Source: Flaccisagitta enflata (lineage: Eukaryota > Chaetognatha > Sagittoidea > Aphragmophora). From it: DNA of 64,000 nt. Positions 12,420 to 25,104 of this stretch are shown here, in pieces. The notes beneath the pieces were generated by a model. That model saw nothing but the letters and a program-made list of their open reading frames with translations, made no database searches and was not told the DNA's origin. Numbering within the stretch: position 1 is the first letter of the stretch; the number at the start of each line of letters is the position of its first letter. The position numbers and the translations under genes were made by a program. The stretch lies in assembly GCA_965153355.1 (NCBI GenBank), contig OZ231127.1:52948001-53012000 (forward strand), in the 5' to 3' direction.

Positions 12420-13713
12420 CTCTCTCTTTCGTCGGCGCGTCGTGTGCATTTTTTAAATGACTGTCAACAACAACACATTTAAACGGCGGAAGGCTCAAAA
12501 CAAAGATGATACCCAGGCAGTTAACGGTCTCAGACTCAGACAAGAATCGCCGTAACTGCGCAACATCACAAATGGAAGCACTGAATTCAACCGTTAAAGG
12601 TGAAAATCTGACAAGAAAAAAGAAATACCCTATTCTCCGTCTTTGCTGTAGTTACTTCTAAGCGGCACATACAGTGGAGCACCGATAAAGCGCACCCTCT
12701 ATCTATGGGCGGTCAAGGGCGGTGCACCTAGGTCGAGCAATAAACAGTCCAAAGATATAATGAAAAATGATTGAGCTAAAGAATGTCGGTTTTTTTGTCA
12801 TAACTTCAAAGTCCATGCATTGGAGGACTAATTTGTTCAATTTATATCTTATGCAGTGGCATAGGGCACGCCTAGTGTGACCCCATAGTGGCACACTCAG
12901 CATTTTGTTTGATTCCATTAAAAACAAACACTAACTTTGACGAGTTGTTAATCGGCGAAAAAAGCCAACAGACAAATATCCTTTGGAACGCTGGTAGCAC
13001 ATGGTCTCAACTGCTTGTAACCCAAAAATCAGATCATTTTTCCGAAATTTGACCGAGATATGGACATTTAATGACAGCACCTGATTATACAAATTAGGAT
13101 TTGGAAAAACTACTGTTTCTTTTTTTGCACGGATTTGCACGGTCTGAACTTGGTACAAGATGTTAGGTCTCAAAGTGCTTTATGTGAGTATATAAGTTGT
13201 TTTGTCGCCATCGGTCGCCGGAGATCGCTTTTTAAGGGGTGAATTTAAGGGGTAAAAATCCCAAAATTTCAAATCACCATAACTCCCTAAAAAATCTTTC
13301 GAGAACTGAAATTTTGCACGTACATTAGTACATTAGTACACTACTAAGACTACTTCCACCCCAAAAATCAATGAATTATACTCAAAACTTCAAAAAATAT
13401 ACCATTTTTTGTATTTTTAGTATTTTGGGTGCCATACCCTCAAAAACGGCCGGAAAATCCCCAACAATAAAAATAATTAGTACAAATGTGTCTCACTAAT
13501 ATACATCTAAGAGGAAATTTTTCTGCCGTAAGTCTTGGAGCCAAAATATGAAATAAACTGAAAAAGGATTATTGCAAAAAAAAAAAACAAAACAAAAAAA
13601 CATGGAACCGCTCGAAAATCTAACAGACCTTCAGGTGCATTATTTGGTTAAGGAATTTTGTTCATGATTCCTAGCCGTTGGCCAGATATGCCTTATTCGC
13701 TTCGCTCATCAAC

Positions 13714-13715
<2 letters not shown>
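12420..13715. other. No gene seen
   Basis: Unique AT-rich intronic DNA with a short A-run at 13577. Text such as GGTCGCCGGAGATCGCTTTT at 13212 looks repeat-like, but no second copy is in the window. Confidence 0.45.
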
Positions 13716-13746
<31 letters not shown>

Positions 13747-13751
13747 AGAAG

Positions 13752-13789
<38 letters not shown>

Positions 13790-13790
13790 G
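13716..13790. repeat. (GATT)n and (GACA)n
   Basis: Two adjacent tetranucleotide arrays. Confidence 0.95.
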
Positions 13791-13905
13791 AAAGAAAGAA
13801 TGAGAACATAAAAACAAGCATAAAAGTCGCTCAAATACAATTGAATCCCAAACAAAACTTTAATTGTCCTGTCGCGTGCAGTTGGGCGGGAGCAATGAAA
13901 AGGAA

Positions 13906-14093
13906 AACAAGGCCGGATACACGGCTACCCTAGTCGCGTGCTGGTTTGCAGGAGCAATGCTGTAGAAGGTCACTAGGGCAGCTGGGCAGGAGCCGTATGC
14001 TCAAAAAGCTCAAAAACGCCAAAAAAGTAAAAAGGGGACCAACCGACGGACCGAAATAGCAGGGTGTAGAGTCGCGTAGCACGCGACTAAAAA
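13906..14093 (+). mobile_element. Hairpin/(GTCC)n element
   Basis: AACAAGGCCGGATACACGGC start and hairpin AGTCGCGTAGCACGCGACT end. The 5' part carries AGTCGCGTGCT, the exact complement of the hairpin's 3' arm. Confidence 0.8.
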
Positions 14094-14687
14094 TGCCTTA
14101 AAAAGGCATATGTGACCAACCAACCAACTGACCGAAAAATGACATGGGACTAAAATCTATAAAGGATAGTGATTTGGAAATCCATCGCTGATGCAGTCAA
14201 ACCAACCTAAGTGATCTGATCACTGCCATGACTACACTCTTTTTTTTTAAAGAACCTAGTTTATAAGAACATCAAGGCTTCAAAATGCCCTAAAACTAAG
14301 AACGTTGTAGTTATTCTATTAGTAGCTATCTCTATCTCTTATGAAAGCTTCAGAAAAAAAATGTTCTTATAAAAAAAAAGAGCGTAGTCACAAAAGACGA
14401 AGCTGCAGGCACAGACAAAAGGCACTTCTTGTGAAAGATGAAGAAAGCCAGGCAGACCCTGAGCCTGACGTAACTTGATATACTGAATATCTACTTATAC
14501 TTTTACTCTTTTTCAATCAAATATGTTGCATTATAAATTAGCTTAAACGCTATGAATTTGAAAGTATTAAATGCGAAAAACTTATTTATTGGTATTACTG
14601 GATGCATTGGTGCTAAGTCATATTTGTGCTCAAGCCAGGACCCAGTATGTCCGTCAGATATTAAGTTTTAAGCAGACAATGAAACTA

Positions 14688-15712
14688 GCCCCCCCCATCT
14701 TTTCAATCATCGCACTGTGGGTCAATCTAGAAAAAAATGAGGCAAAAAGTAATTTTTAAAGTATTTTTGATATTGGTTTTTAAATTTATTATTACAATTT
14801 AGTCAGTTTATATTAAATTTAATTTTATCATATAGTTTGATTTTTTTAATGATAGTTAGTTATTTTATAGAATATTTTGAAAATTTTTTTGTATAAAACA
14901 TTTAAACTAATTCAGACTTATTAAATAAGTTTTGACAATAGAATATATTGAAAAAAATTAATTTCTTTGAAATATTTCTATAGTAAGAATCCAAAGATAA
15001 TCCAAAAATTATAGGATTTTACTGTCCATCTCATAATAGACCAATTAAATCCCCAGGAATCTAAATCTGCAGTCAAATTTGATCTCAGGTCAATATTTGG
15101 ATGGCTTACAGCTATACATCTGGGGTCAAAATACTATATAGAGTTAAATGTTCAAAACTAGAAATTTGTCAATCTGATTGCATATTTATAATTGCAAAAA
15201 CTGTGTTAAGAAAATATCTTTCTTTTTTTAAATTTTTGATTAAAACATGGTCAAAATTGACTTTATCTATTTGAATAAGATTAAATCTTTACAAAATAAT
15301 TATGCTTTATTTTGGAAATCTAACACGTATTTTGGTTATGTTTCACTCAAAGTTCAAAAATTTGACCTTATATAATATTTTGACCTAAAAAACGTGGCCG
15401 TAGCTTATAAAAATATTCACCCGAGATAATTCTAAACTGCAGATTTGGATTCCTGGGGTCAAAATTTGTCTACAATACAAAAAACAGTAAAAACCCTATA
15501 ATTTTATGATAATCCTAGGATTTTTCAACATTCTGTATACTGTTTTACCAAAGTTAAATTTAAAAAATTATCATTTTATAATAGGAAAATAAAAAATATA
15601 CTGTTTAACAATCATTTTAACTATTATAAAGCAATATTAATTTTTTTTTAGGTTTTGACTGAGAATCATGCAGTTTCAGACCATAGTGCGGTGATTTGTC
15701 GAGAAAGGGGGC
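14688..15712. mobile_element. Degenerate 1 kb palindrome, probable old foldback MITE
   Basis: Outer ends are similar in inverse orientation: ATCATCGCACTGTGGGTC on the left against GACCATAGTGCGGTGATT on the right. Inner blocks (CCCCAGGAATCTAAATCTGC and GCAGATTTGGATTCCTGGGG) also pair. The centre is near 15230. No target duplication could be fixed. Confidence 0.6.
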
Positions 15713-16169
15713 CGGCGCGCGTCACTTAGAGGACTTTGTCACATCAACATCAACATTCAATAACGACACGATTGAAGTCACGTCAAACAGCGCCATCTCT
15801 AGTCAGATGTCGTCTCCTTATAAGCGAAGACATGCGGAACGCCATCTACGCCGTGGAAGTCACTGGCGTATTGTGACGGCATTATGGACATTTATCAACA
15901 TGCGTGTTTCTTATAAAAACTTTCTAAGAATTCAATTACGGTCGAGAAGACGAGAAGAAATAAAAAAGTGATGTTTCACTACTTCTGAATTTGCCTATAT
16001 TGATGTTACATTGATTTTTGTCGATGTTTTCGTCATGGGATATTTAATAGAACTTTGTTAATGTCAAATGTCAAAATGTCAATGCATACCCGCCTATAAG
16101 TCGTAGAAGTTAATATCCTATCTTTGTAGAAAGCTTTATATCTGTATGAGTGTATTGGCAACAAGGCAG

Positions 16170-16275
<106 letters not shown>

Positions 16276-16276
16276 T

Positions 16277-16436
16277 TCTGGTCGCGGACTAGCGACTCTA
16301 TGAGAGGCTTTGTCAGTCCGTCCGTCTATTGGTTCGTCTGTCTGTAATGCACATGTCCAAAAGTGAGACGCTGAGCGTGTGTGTAGGGGTTTGGGGTATG
16401 GATGGCGATGATATTGTGGCTCCGCGTTACTCGATC
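16277..16436 (-). mobile_element. Hairpin/(GTCC)n element next to (CT)n
   Basis: GGTCGCGGACTAGCGACT hairpin, CTATGAGAGGC, GTCC tract, ATGATATTGTGGCTCCGCGT end. It directly follows the (CT)n array. Confidence 0.65.
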
Positions 16437-16593
16437 CATAAACTTTACTCCTTCTCGTCATTTGAACCTCGCTATCTCAACCCAAGTAAAGCTGAACGCC
16501 TCATAAAAAGAGTCACACAAGCAAAAGACCCAGACCCCGTCCCACTTCTCTACCTCTCCACGCTCCATGTACACACATCTACACAATCCGTAC

Positions 16594-16956
16594 CTGAATA
16601 TCTTTTTGACGGGTCCCCGGAGGGCCAAACCCATTTTCGTCGACAGCTCGTCGTATACGTAGTTGATCCCGAGGTCCAACAGTTTCCCCGGTATAAGCAG
16701 TTGGTTGGGCGGCACCAGGTCATTTCCATTTGCAAAAATAAAGACCCGCAAGGGCTTTGGGTGAGGTTCGAGGTGACGAGGCGGGCCGAGTGCCAAAGAA
16801 GAGCCGCCGACAACTCCCGCCTCTAAACCCCCAAATCCTCCTCCTCCTCCTCCTCCAAGTCCAGTTTGGGATGCGGCTGTGGGTTGGGGAGCGTCATTCG
16901 GGGATCGACGTTTGGGGCGAGAAACGGAAGACGCCGTGCTACTGGAAGGACTTTGA
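16594..16956 (-). CDS. DCDC2: DCDC2-like exon: linker plus first part of DCX domain 2
   Basis: A 363 bp exon with 120 whole codons. Residues 1-66 are a Ser/Pro-rich then Gly-rich linker, including a run of seven Gly. From about residue 67 a second DCX repeat begins: KPLRVFIFANGNDLVPPNQL, then LLIPGKLLDLGINYVYDEL, then GPVKKIF. The acceptor is CCCCCCACTCCTACAG and the donor CAG|GTACGG. The first base completes the Gly codon split with the previous exon. A (GA)n array lies about 20 bp upstream of the acceptor on the plus strand, so the transcript has a long CT tract there. The long glycine run is not typical of vertebrate DCDC2 as I know it. Confidence 0.87.
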
Positions 16957-16972
16957 CTGTAGGAGTGGGGGG

Positions 16973-17150
<178 letters not shown>

Positions 17151-17221
17151 TGCAGTGTAAAAACAAGAAATAGGTGGGTAAAAAATTGCGCCAGGGTATA
17201 ACAAAACAAGCTTAACTGGGA

Positions 17222-17440
17222 AACAAGTCGCGGACAGTTGGCCAACGGGCTGGGACAGTAATAAAAAAACTGATTATACATGACACATAGGAGTGACGTT
17301 CCATAAAAAGATGACAAAAGAAATATCTTAACAATATTACAGACGGACCAACTGACCGACCGAGGGAACAATGCAGGAACCGGTGGACCGACAGTCCGAC
17401 ACATCAATGTATATAAACTCGCGTGTCCGCGACTAAAAAA
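17222..17440 (+). mobile_element. Hairpin/(GTCC)n element, diverged
   Basis: AACAAGTCGCGGACAGTTGG start; end CTCGCGTGTCCGCGACT plus A-run. The core ACGGACCAACTGACCGACC is irregular. Confidence 0.6.
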
Positions 17441-17852
17441 TAGGACAGAAATGAAGGAAAAAGAATTAAAAACAATTAAAACATGTTTCATGTATAACCG
17501 AGAGACGAGAAGGGAAGGAGCTCGTGCTTTTTAACGGACGTCGAGAGAGACGAGGCCGGGAGAAAAACGAGAGAGAGATATAGAGATGGAAAGGATTATA
17601 TTCGCATAATTATGCTCTTGGTTTTCACTGTGTGTGCGTGAATGTGTGTGTGTGTTCCGTGGCGGAGGAAAAGACGAAGTACCAAGCGCGTTTACGCCAT
17701 CTGGTGCCTCGGAGATTAAAGACGGCAGTCAACCCGCCACCAACCGATGGGAGAAAACAGCGAGTTAAGAAAAACGAGGGAGAAGGAGAACTTTGTAGAA
17801 AGGGAACGAAGAAGTAAAAGGGAAAAGACATCACGTGTTTAAGAATCTATAT

Positions 17853-18156
<304 letters not shown>

Positions 18157-18203
18157 TCTAAAGTGAGGGCAGCTGAAGAAAATGGAAAGAAACAAGGAGT
18201 AAG

Positions 18204-18365
18204 AACAAGGCCGGATACGCGACAATCCAGTCGCGGACGGCTAGGCAGGAGCAGTGATTCGAAAGCCGCTCGGAATTCACAAATGTGACGGACAGACGGA
18301 TGAATGGACGGACGGACCAACCGACCGACACGGCAAGGTGAAAAGTCGCGTATCCGCAACTAAAA
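18204..18365 (+). mobile_element. Hairpin/(GTCC)n element
   Basis: AACAAGGCCGGATACGCGAC start, (GGAC)n, hairpin AGTCGCGTATCCGCAACT. It sits 48 bp from the opposite-facing copy at 17853-18156. Confidence 0.75.
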
Positions 18366-18384
18366 GCTAAAAAGAGAAGAGAGG

Positions 18385-18385
<1 letters not shown>

Positions 18386-18459
<74 letters not shown>
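18386..18459. repeat. (GA)n
   Basis: Lies between the 16594-16956 and 18583-18647 exons. Confidence 0.97.
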
Positions 18460-18460
<1 letters not shown>

Positions 18461-18582
18461 ACCTGGCAGAAAGACAGATGAAGATACAGACCTAGACAGA
18501 TGGTAGGAAAAAATTCTGCGAATACTCGAGAAGAACGGGGATCTACAAAAAGAAGAAAAAATGAGATACGGAGTGAACTCAC

Positions 18583-18647
18583 CCGGCGGAAGAGTAGCCA
18601 ACTTTCTTGAACTTCTCTTGGCCCGCAGCCACGTACAGACGGCCAGA
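18583..18647 (-). CDS. DCDC2: DCDC2-like exon: end of DCX domain 1
   Basis: A 65 bp exon encoding SGRLYVAAGQEKFKKVGYSS, Ala and two bases of a Gly codon. This is the last DCX strand; the YVAAGQEKFKK signature corresponds to the YVAGGQE-FKK motif of DCDC2. The acceptor has a strong pyrimidine tract (TTTTTTCTTTCTCCAG) and the donor is GG|GTGAGT. It joins the 20074-20271 exon in phase 0 to give VDMLE-SGRLYVAAGQE, as the family expects. A (GA)n array starts about 120 bp away in the downstream intron. It is too short to show as a standalone reading frame and was recognised from its motif. Confidence 0.87.
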
Positions 18648-18769
18648 CTGGAGAAAGAAAAAAGAAGACGAATGCATATAAAAGGAAGACGATGGAGGAT
18701 TAATTTATTCCGCTTGTCTTCCCACCACGCCAAAATCACTCTCTTTATTCCCATTTCTTGTCTTTAAAC

Positions 18770-19213
18770 GATTTTATTCCCTCGTTATCGGCATTTCACC
18801 CCGTATTTATTCTCTCGCCCTTTTCGTCAAACGTTTCATTTTCACTACAGCTATATATACAGGCTTCGACCCCCGCATCCTCTTCTCACTTTCGCATATT
18901 GGTGATTCTAAAATTCAAATCCTGTTCAGCCGTCTAACTATGTACATCGATATTCTTGCTTTTCTCCAACACCTTCTTATTGGTCGTTTCCATCCCATAA
19001 CACATGGTAGGAAATCTTATTTTTGCTTCCTCTTCTCTCTCGCCTTATCAAGCTTCCAGTTTCTAACATTTTCGTTCACAAAAAGGAAATCCATCTACAC
19101 TTTTCGTGAATGAGACAAAATCTTTTCTCTTGCTCAACTTCGCATCATCCCATTTTCGCCAACTCCCAAGAACCCAAATGGTGGACACCTTTTTACCCCC
19201 AGTTTTACCGTTC
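18770..19213. other. Intronic pyrimidine-rich DNA
   Basis: Between the 18583-18647 and 20074-20271 exons; no further exon was recognised. Confidence 0.5.
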
Positions 19214-19283
<70 letters not shown>

Positions 19284-19504
19284 CTGTTTTGTATACAGTT
19301 CTTATTTTCTTTTCTCTCGCTTCTATCTCTGGAGGATTTTCCATCTTTGTTGGTGCCCTTTGCACCTTTCCCCTTATTTTCTTCTTCTCGTATGAACTTT
19401 TTAATCTTTTTACATTTAAGTGAGGATTGCCCTCGCTTTTTTCCATTGTTCGTTCTTTCTCCTTTCTTACTCAATTTCAATACTTTCTTCTTTTTATCTT
19501 TCCT

Positions 19505-19571
<67 letters not shown>
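19214..19571. repeat. (CT)n and (CTTT)n
   Basis: (CT)n 19214-19278 and (CTTT)n 19497-19571, with T/C-rich DNA between. Confidence 0.95.
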
Positions 19572-19800
19572 GTCATTCTTTCAGTGGATGAAAAAACAAA
19601 CCATCTTTTTCTCATTCTTTGTTTGTTCCCTCCTTGCTTCCTTGCTTCCTTTCCTCCTGCCTTTATTCCATCCTTCTTCGCTTTCCAAATTTCATCTTTC
19701 TTTCCTTCCTTCCTTCCTTCGTTTCTTGACTATCACCATCACCATTGTCACCAGCGCGTAAACCGTCCCCACCATCATTACCATCATCAACATCTACAAC

Positions 19801-20061
<261 letters not shown>

Positions 20062-20073
20062 CCAAACGGCCAC

Positions 20074-20271
20074 CTCCAGCATGTCGACGTTGGTGACTCT
20101 ATGTCCTTCACTGGGCGTGTAGATCCTCCTAACGGCTCCGAAGGGCGCCTTCAACGTCTGCGTCAAGTCGTTGAGAAGTGAGTCGAAGTCTTTCGTCGTT
20201 TTCTCATTGTAAACTACGCGTCGGCCTTTGTCGAACTTGTCTCCGTTCTTCAACACCTGGAACGACTTTAC
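20074..20271 (-). CDS. DCDC2: DCDC2-like exon: first part of DCX domain 1
   Basis: Exon of exactly 66 codons in phase 0. It opens VKSFQVLKNGDKF, the first beta strand and NGD turn of a DCX fold. It continues with GRRVV and the DFDSLL helix, then APFGAVRRIYTPSEGHRV, which ends in the usual turn. The APFGAVR-IYTP-GHR pattern is typical of DCDC2 rather than doublecortin/DCLK. The 3' splice site ends in TAG at 20272-20274, and that TAG is also an in-frame stop, so the exon cannot run further upstream. The donor is GAG|GTGGCC. A (GTT)n tract in transcript sense begins 12 nt inside the intron. An upstream exon must supply the Met. Confidence 0.88.
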
Positions 20272-20370
20272 CTACATGCAATTTATGAAATAACGAGTGA
20301 CGGTCAACGGGTTAACGAGTGCATTTCTTGAACGGTCGGCCGGTCTGCCGGTCGTAAGGTCGATCGGTTA

Positions 20371-20586
20371 GTTTCAGGTCGCGGACTCTCGACTCTATAA
20401 GAGGCTTTGTCCGTTCGTCTGTGATGATTGAGTCGAAAAGTGAGCCGCATCGAAGATACATGTACTGTGATTGTGTTTGTGATGGTGCATGAAATTGTGT
20501 GTTTGTGTGCTTGTGTAAATGGGCGACTAGGTAATTTTCAATCAACGTTAATGCAAGATTGGATTGTAACATGTCACTTGCTTTTA
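20371..20586 (-). mobile_element. Hairpin element upstream of the first DCX exon
   Basis: GGTCGCGGACTCTCGACT, CTATAAGAGGCTTTGTCCG, GATTGAGTCGAAAAGTG and a GTCACTTG end. It lies 100 bp above the 3' splice site of the 20074-20271 exon. Confidence 0.65.
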
Positions 20587-21147
20587 CAAATCAATGATGA
20601 GAGAAACACGCAGCTAACACCCCATTATAACACCATTCTTACACCCCATTCTTACTTGCGCCTGTGGACGATCCGTTCGTTGCATCTGTTAGAAATAAAG
20701 TGGGGACAAGAATTGTAATGTGAGGAAAAACCCCGAGTTACCACCTTTAAAAAAACATTGTCAGTGGACAAAGATAACTAAAGAATTTTGTTAGGCGTGT
20801 CAAAAGCCTAGGACATTTTGGGGATAATACACGCGACTGTTCATGGTCAAATATTTACATTTGCAAAAAAAAAAAAAAAAAAAAAACATATGAAAAATAT
20901 TTTCAACAATATATAGTTTTTATCTTGCGATTTCTAGTAGTTTAAAGATATGAAAAAGGATGCGCTTGACTACTAATTTACGTTGATTGCGTTTCATAAT
21001 TTTGACGCAAAATATTTCGTCAGTATGCGCAAGAATGAAAACAGAATTTAAGAACAGAAATTGTAAACTGATTCTCGTTATAAAAATCTTTTCACCGTGG
21101 CAAAAAACAAACAAACATTAATTTGAAAATTCAGACAAATTGTTGCT

Positions 21148-21150
<3 letters not shown>

Positions 21151-21235
<85 letters not shown>
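21151..21235. repeat. (GA)n
   Basis: Pure array. Confidence 0.97.
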
Positions 21236-21236
<1 letters not shown>

Positions 21237-21432
21237 AACGTTTATGAGCGCTGAGCGCCAAAGCTTAAAATCCCCGATTGTAGGCAGCTGCTCCGTCGGC
21301 GCGTGTCGGCGACAGGGCAAAAAACAAAAAAAAAAAAAAAAAAAAAGCCGTTTTAAGCCGTCGCGCAGAACGACCGCAAAATCGATTTCCTTTTTATTGC
21401 CACACAACATTTCACACACTTTGTGACTCTTA

Positions 21433-21441
21433 CACACACAG

Positions 21442-21537
<96 letters not shown>

Positions 21538-21589
21538 GCGCATTCAGAATTAGAAGCAGCAATATAATGTGCCAGAGTCACAATCACAA

Positions 21590-21680
<91 letters not shown>
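21433..21680. repeat. Two (CA)n arrays
   Basis: 21433-21535 and 21591-21680, separated by 55 bp of unique DNA. Confidence 0.97.
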
Positions 21681-21683
<3 letters not shown>

Positions 21684-21899
21684 CATCGATGCTACTTGAA
21701 AATCTCAGTTTTTTTCTTTTCCTAATCTGAATAATTGAAAAGCTTTTAGCTCGAGCCCCATTTCTGCACAAAAAGCGTAAACCTGGCTTTGTTTTTAGTC
21801 GCGTGCACGCGACTCTATACCCCGCTTTGTCCGTCCGTCGGTCGGTCGGTCGGTCGGTTGGTCGGTCGGTTGGTCGGTCGGTCCCCATTTTACTTTTTT

Positions 21900-22350
21900 T
21901 ATTCGTTTTATTCCTATCAAGTCATTTTAAGTCAATTAAGTGATTTTGAGTCAAATTAGATCATTTTAAGTCATTTTAAGTCATTTTAAGTCACTTTAAG
22001 TCAAATTAAGTCATTTGAGTCATTATTGAATTTTAGTCAATTTAAGTCAATCTAGGTCATTTTAAGTCATTTTAAGTAAATTCAAGTCAATTTAAGTCAG
22101 TTTAACTCAGTATAAGTCAATTAAAGGCAGTATAAGTCAATTTAAGTCATTTTATGTCATTTTTGAATTTTAGTTTGTTTTAGTCAATTTTGGTCATTTT
22201 AAGTAAATTTAACTCATTTTTGGTATATTCAAGTCATTTCAGGTAAATTCAAGTCATTCTAACTCATTTTAAGTCAATTTAAGTCAGTATAAGTCAATTT
22301 AAGTCAATTTAAGTCATTTCATATCATATCAGTCATTTTTTAAATTCGCG
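21900..22350. repeat. TTTTAAGTCA degenerate 10-mer minisatellite
   Basis: Continuous imperfect copies; related AATGACTTA tracts occur in 11820-11880, 33235-33260, 53090-53130 and 62385-62610, always inside the GGCCAACACC subtype. Confidence 0.85.
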
Positions 22351-23215
22351 TAGTATAGTCGTTATAGGTAATTATAGGTCATTATGCAATTTTGGTAATC
22401 ATAGGTAATCATAGGTTATTATGTAATTATAGGTAATCATAGGTCATTATAGGTAATCATAGGTCATTATAGGTAATCATAGGTCATTATAGGTTATTAT
22501 AGGTCATTATGTAATTATAGGTAATTATAGGTCATTAAGGGTAATTATAGGTTATTATGCAATTGTAGGTCATTATTGGTAATTATAGGTCAGTATATAA
22601 TCATAGGTAAATAAAGGTAATTATAGGAAATTATAGGTAATTATAGGTATCTATAGGTAATTATAGGTCATTATGTAATTATAGGTGATCAAAGGTCATT
22701 AAAGGTAATTATAGGTCATTATGTAATTATAGGTAGTTATAAGTAATCAAAGGTCATTATAGGTAATTATAGGTCATTATGTTATTATAGGTAATTATGG
22801 GTAATTATGGGTAATAATCAGTCATTATAGGTAATTATTGGTCCATATGTAATCATAGGTGATCATAGGTCTTTATAGGTACTTATAGGTCAGTATTTAA
22901 TTATGGGTAATTATAGGTAATTATAGGTAATCATAGGTCATTATGGGTAATTATAGGTCATTATGTTATTACAGGTAATAATTGGTATTCATACATCATT
23001 ATAGGTAATTATTGGTCCATATGTAATAAAAGGTAATTATAGGTCTTTATAGGTACTTATATATATAGGTTATATAGGTTATATATATAGGTATTATTTA
23101 AGTATGGGTAATTATAGGTAATTATAGGTTATAGGTAATTATAGGACATTATAGGCAATTATAGGTCAATAGGAAGTTATAGTTATTATCGTCAATACAG
23201 GAAATAACGTACTCA
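22350..23215. repeat. ATTATAGGTAATTATAGGTC degenerate minisatellite
   Basis: About 850 bp of 10/20-mer units with an ATGTAATT variant. It occupies the second half of the 21792-23279 element. Confidence 0.85.
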
Positions 23216-23487
23216 TACAATTAGGCGATTACGTAATTAAGTAAGTCTCGCACGCGACTTATAGGTGTTGGCCTTGTTTCAACAAATTGCAGTAGAAATT
23301 GGTTTAGGCCATCTGAGGACTGCCCTTGTACGTTAGCAGCCATGTTTTTAATCCTAGATAAACGCAAAGAAATGTCCTTCAGTCTGTCATGCATTTATGA
23401 AGCATTTTCTCCTCAGTTCTTTTCATTTTTTTTTTCGTTTTCTTAAAAATATGGTATATCTTATACGTTTTCTGTTTTTTTTCCTTG

Positions 23488-23800
23488 TTTTTAGATGCGT
23501 CATCGCATCTCTATAAGAGGGTCTGTCCGTCCTTCCGTCCGTCCGTCCTTTCGTCCGTCGGTCCGTTACGCCTCTTCTAATATCACGCAGATGACGCATC
23601 TAGTTGCCCGATCGGGCTTGTTTGTTTTTTTTCGCGCTTTGTCTAATGGTCGGTACAGCCGTCGTTCCATCTGTAACACTTTGCTTTTTCGGCGTTTACG
23701 GGCGGTTTTGCATTACTGCTCTGCTCCTGCAAAAATGCTTGGATGTCTTTTTACTCACTGCCCCTGCCCACCCGCACGCGACTTGGGTAGCGGTGTTTTC
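23488..23800 (-). mobile_element. Hairpin/(GTCC)n element, AGATGCG subtype
   Basis: TTTTAGATGCGTCATCGCAT hairpin, CTCTATAAGAGGGTCTG, GTCC tract, CTGCCCACCCGCACGCGACT end. The next copy follows about 15 bp later. Confidence 0.7.
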
Positions 23801-23815
23801 GACATTGATGGATTA

Positions 23816-24031
23816 TTTTTAGTTGCGGACACGCAACTCTATAAGAGGCTTTGTCCGTCGGTCCGTTGGTCTGTCTGTCGGTCATGGTGATCGAGTTGAA
23901 AAGAGGGAAAACGGGCGTTTTCGACACTTTTTGTGTATGTTTGAGTGTTGCGGGTGGGTTGGGGTGTGGATGGGGGTCAGATAGCCCTGCCCACCCGTCC
24001 GTAACGATATTGAGACCCCGCGTCACTTGTT
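23816..24031 (-). mobile_element. Hairpin/(GTCC)n element, CGTCACTTGTT subtype
   Basis: TTTTTAGTTGCGGACACGCA hairpin, CTCTATAAGAGGCTTTGTCC, CGAGTTGAAAAGAGGG, CCACCCGTCCGTAACGATAT and a CGTCACTTGTT end. Confidence 0.8.
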
Positions 24032-24378
24032 GTTTAGATTCTCAAAAAAATGTTTCTCAAATCCTAATCACCTTTGTTTCCGATTGTTTGCGTATCACGT
24101 ATGCCGCCGAGGAGGAAGATGACGATGAGGATTGAACAATGACGTCGAAAATTGACTGATTATTATTACGTCGTCTTCGTAAATCACAAATTGATCGAGT
24201 TGTTACTTATGAATGACGTGTTTCAAATAAGGAAAGTCGTTGGCGACGTTCCGGATGCGTTACTTGGATCATTTTCATTTCCGTTTCATTACGCTTCTGA
24301 ATACGCTTTAATGATTCATTACTCAAATCGTTTGTTTACTGTCGGTGGAACCAACTAATTTACATGACTGCACTTCTT

Positions 24379-24460
24379 GTTTTTAGTTGCGGACACAACG
24401 ACGGACCAACCGGCCGGACAACGGCACGGACCGGACGATCACCGATCCGATCGACGCACC
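24379..24460 (-). mobile_element. Hairpin element fragment
   Basis: TTTTTAGTTGCGGACACAAC followed by an ACGGACCAACCGG stretch; the rest is lost. Confidence 0.45.
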
Positions 24461-24898
24461 TACTCGTTGCCACTTGATGCTTTTTTTTTACACCAATGAA
24501 ACTGCTATTCAATTAAAGATGGCCACCGTTACTGGAAACGACGCGACCGGATCCAGAGATGGTGAAAGATTGGGTTTATTTCGCGTTCGTTTTAATTGTT
24601 CCACACCTTCTATATGTTTCACTAATTGAACCACTTCCGACCATTCTACACCTCTCAGAATTTTCCTTTTGTTTAATGTTTATCGTCGAGTCGTCTTTAG
24701 CAGTTATCTTTATTTTGAAAAGGTAAAAGCAAAATCTAGGGAACTCCCATTCTCTCTCTCCGTCTCTCTCTCTTAGTCTCTCTCTCAGTCTCTCGCGTGA
24801 GCTGCTCAAAAGCCTATTTCTCTCTCTAGTTTGTTCGAGCTCTTTAGCTTTTCTCCTTCTCATTGCCATCAATCGATAATCATTAATCGACCGTGTTC

Positions 24899-24899
<1 letters not shown>

Positions 24900-24969
<70 letters not shown>
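24900..24969. repeat. (CT)n
   Basis: Pure array after a TCTCTC-rich lead. Confidence 0.97.
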
Positions 24970-24974
<5 letters not shown>

Positions 24975-25104
24975 AGCCATGCCAGCTACATTATCAAAGT
25001 TAGCTTGCATGTCAATGAATAACTAATGTTCCATGAGAACCGCCAGCAAGCAAGTAGCAAGAGCTTGAGCCTAGAATTCTAGCTACGACTCTGGTTGGCA
25101 GCCT

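Larger units (their letters stand above)
21792..23279 (-). mobile_element. 1.5 kb hairpin element with minisatellite cargo
   Basis: TTTTTAGTCGCGTGCACGCG hairpin, CCCCGCTTTGTCCG and a GTCGGTCG array at one end; CTCGCACGCGACTTATAGGT and GTTGGCCTTGTT at the other. Between them lie about 450 bp of TTTTAAGTCA-type 10-mers, then about 850 bp of ATTATAGGTAATTATAGGTC-type units. Confidence 0.8.

Noticed and set aside
15696-15971. 91-codon plus-strand frame with SSPYKRRHAERH
   Set aside because: Starts inside the palindrome end at 14688-15712, has no family resemblance and contains GATGGCGCTGTTTGACGTGA, a motif reminiscent of insect-type MITE ends.
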